DNA of 32,738 nucleotides, from assembly GCA_046153015.1 (NCBI GenBank), contig JBJXGF010000307.1, forward strand, positions 1 to 32,738. Direction: 5' to 3'. The position numbers were made by a program, and so were the translations under genes. The notes under the pieces are model-generated. The model was not told where the DNA came from and did not search any database. It worked only from the letters and a program-made list of their open reading frames with translations. Origin of the DNA: JBJXGF01 sp046153015 (GTDB lineage Bacteria > Actinomycetota > Acidimicrobiia > Acidimicrobiales > CAIXPF01). The first letter of the stretch is position 1. Every line of letters starts with the position of its first letter. Below, piece by piece: positions 31,579-32,738 of this stretch.

Positions 31579-32738
31579 TCAGCCGCGGGCTTCGAAGGAG
31601 AGGAACCGGCTGCCGGTGTCCCAGCCGAACTCCCAGTTGCCGGCCACGCCGACGCGGGCGATGCGCAGCCGGTCCGCCTTGGGGTACACGTCGGTCAGGG
31701 CTCGTTGGAGAACCGGCTCGCCGTCGAGCCAGGTGGTCACGAGGTCGCCGTCGAAGCTGCAGCGCAGCTCGAAGGCCCGGCCCCAGGTGATGCGGTCCCC
31801 GACGTTGGTCCACACCACGTCGTAGAGCTCCTCGTACCCGTCGAGGCACATGAACTGCGAGATGGCCGCGCCGCCGTAGCTGTCGTCGAGCCACGCGGCG
31901 ACGATCACGTAGTTGCGCCGATCCTGCCAGAACACGAGCCCGGCGCGGCTGGCGGCGCCCTCGCCCCGGCCCTCGCCGGGGGGCAGGATCCGGGCGGTGA
32001 GATCGGCCAGCTCGGCCTTTTCCCAGCTGACGGTGTAGGCGCTGCGTTCCCCGAGCGGGGCCAGCACCGCCAGCAGGCGGCGCAGCCGGCCGGGGCGGGG
32101 CCGGGCCTGCACGACCGCCGCTCCGCCTTCCACCCGGTACTCGACGGCGCCCATCGAGCACTCCCATGCCGCGTCGCCGACGGCGCGGCCGGCCAGCACG
32201 CCCTCGCCGTCGAACTCGTCGCGGCGCAGCACCTCGCGGCCGCTCGGGGTGGGCCGCCCCGAAAGCGCCAGCTCCGGCGGGCAGGCCACGGCCCGGGGGT
32301 GGGCCTCGAGGCGCTGGGCCGCGCCCCACGCCAGGTCGGGGCCGAGGAGCAGGCCGACGCCCGACGCGGCCGGTTCGCCGGCCGGCACCGGTCCATCGAA
32401 GACCGCCTCGCCGTTGACGCTGACCCGCAGCTCCTCGCCGTCGTCGAGCACCTGCACCGAGGAGCCGGCCGGGTCGGGGAGCCGCGGCGTCTCGCCCTCG
32501 CGGCGCAGCACGACCTGGCCTTCCTGGCGGTGCTCGAGGGTGGCCCGGGTGCGGTCGAGCGTGAGGAACCAGCCGTCGCCCGGGCCAAACGCGCGCACCG
32601 CCAGCGCGGCCCGCCCCGATAGGAAGGCGTGCACCAGGCCGGACGGCTCTCCCGGGTCGAGCAGCAGCGTCCGCGCCGGCCGCGCCGGCGCCGAGGCGGG
32701 CGGCTCGCCGGCCAGGACGGCGGCGGGGCCCTGCTTCG
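31579..32738 (-). CDS. Unrecognised beta-rich protein of the glycan locus, concanavalin-like fold possible (partial)
   Basis: The frame is open to the right edge, so the start lies outside the window; 386 codons are visible (385 complete residues). I do not recognise a named family with certainty. Two similar-looking halves rich in strands and Trp are seen. The C-terminal half has YVIVAAWLDDSYGG, the WTNVGDRITWGRAFELRCSF block, TTWLDGEPVLQ, and the ending WDTGSRFLSFEARG, a layout like concanavalin/LamG-type jelly-roll domains that bind or cut glycans. The visible N-terminal part is Pro/Ala-rich and then DGWFLTLDRTRATLE. A start at the GTG at 32634 is possible, but the upstream codons look equally coding. 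It is probably first or early in the operon with the ligase and the GT4 gene. Confidence 0.6.
   Translation of the reverse strand, partial: KQGPAAVLAGEPPASAPARPARTLLLDPGEPSGLVHAFLSGRAALAVRAFGPGDGWFLTLDRTRATLEHRQEGQVVLRREGETPRLPDPAGSSVQVLDDGEELRVSVNGEAVFDGPVPAGEPAASGVGLLLGPDLAWGAAQRLEAHPRAVACPPELALSGRPTPSGREVLRRDEFDGEGVLAGRAVGDAAWECSMGAVEYRVEGGAAVVQARPRPGRLRRLLAVLAPLGERSAYTVSWEKAELADLTARILPPGEGRGEGAASRAGLVFWQDRRNYVIVAAWLDDSYGGAAISQFMCLDGYEELYDVVWTNVGDRITWGRAFELRCSFDGDLVTTWLDGEPVLQRALTDVYPKADRLRIARVGVAGNWEFGWDTGSRFLSFEARG

Overview
The window is about 33 kb of very GC-rich DNA. Its genes often overlap by 4 bases (ATGA or GTGA), GTG starts are common, and third codon positions are almost always G or C. 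This points to an actinomycete. The mix of an aerobic CO dehydrogenase, a protealysin-type protease, an RsbQ/RsbP-like module and a polysaccharide locus would suit a soil or aquatic member such as the Acidimicrobiia. That placement is inference; no rRNA or tRNA gene is present to test it.

Region 1 (1-7910, plus strand): after the tail of an amidohydrolase (probably NagA) comes a form I aerobic CO dehydrogenase operon, coxM-coxS-coxL, then an XdhC/CoxF-like protein carrying a YHS metal-binding domain, coxD (MoxR ATPase) and coxE (VWA protein). The large subunit has the AYxCSFR active-site signature of true CO dehydrogenases. Between the XdhC gene and coxD lies an 815-bp gap filled by an unusual array: 4 copies of a 13-mer in one orientation, then 8 in the other. 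The last copy supplies the coxD ribosome-binding site.

Region 2 (7999-14681): a protealysin-like M4 protease is followed by an emfourin-like inhibitor. A minus-strand operon of three overlapping genes (MoxR ATPase, DUF2201-type VWA protein, unknown 279-aa protein) comes next. A second 279-aa paralogue lies beyond an amidohydrolase.

Region 3 (14755-22458) is accessory in character and is bracketed by two PIN-domain toxin-antitoxin pairs. It holds an alpha/beta hydrolase divergent from a TetR regulator with a palindromic operator between them; a minus-strand stress-signalling operon (RsbQ-like hydrolase, a PAS-GAF-PP2C-HATPase fusion, a STAS antagonist) with a SigB/SigF-type promoter match in front; and a DUF1059-DUF1801-TetR operon with a long dyad at its promoter.

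Region 4 (22567-32738) is a polysaccharide or glycan locus: a Wzz-like chain-length protein, an NAD-dependent sugar epimerase, two tandem NovU/TylCIII-type C-methyltransferases, a VanZ-like protein, a hexapeptide acetyltransferase, a GT4 glycosyltransferase, an O-antigen ligase-like membrane protein and a partial beta-rich protein. A 40-bp palindrome with a single mismatched pair lies upstream of the ligase gene.

The strongest leads are the coxF-coxD repeat array, the XdhC-YHS fusion as a possible copper step in CO dehydrogenase maturation, the MoxR-DUF2201-279aa operon with its orphan paralogue, the stress-signalling operon with its apparent own-sigma promoter, and the 40-bp palindrome.
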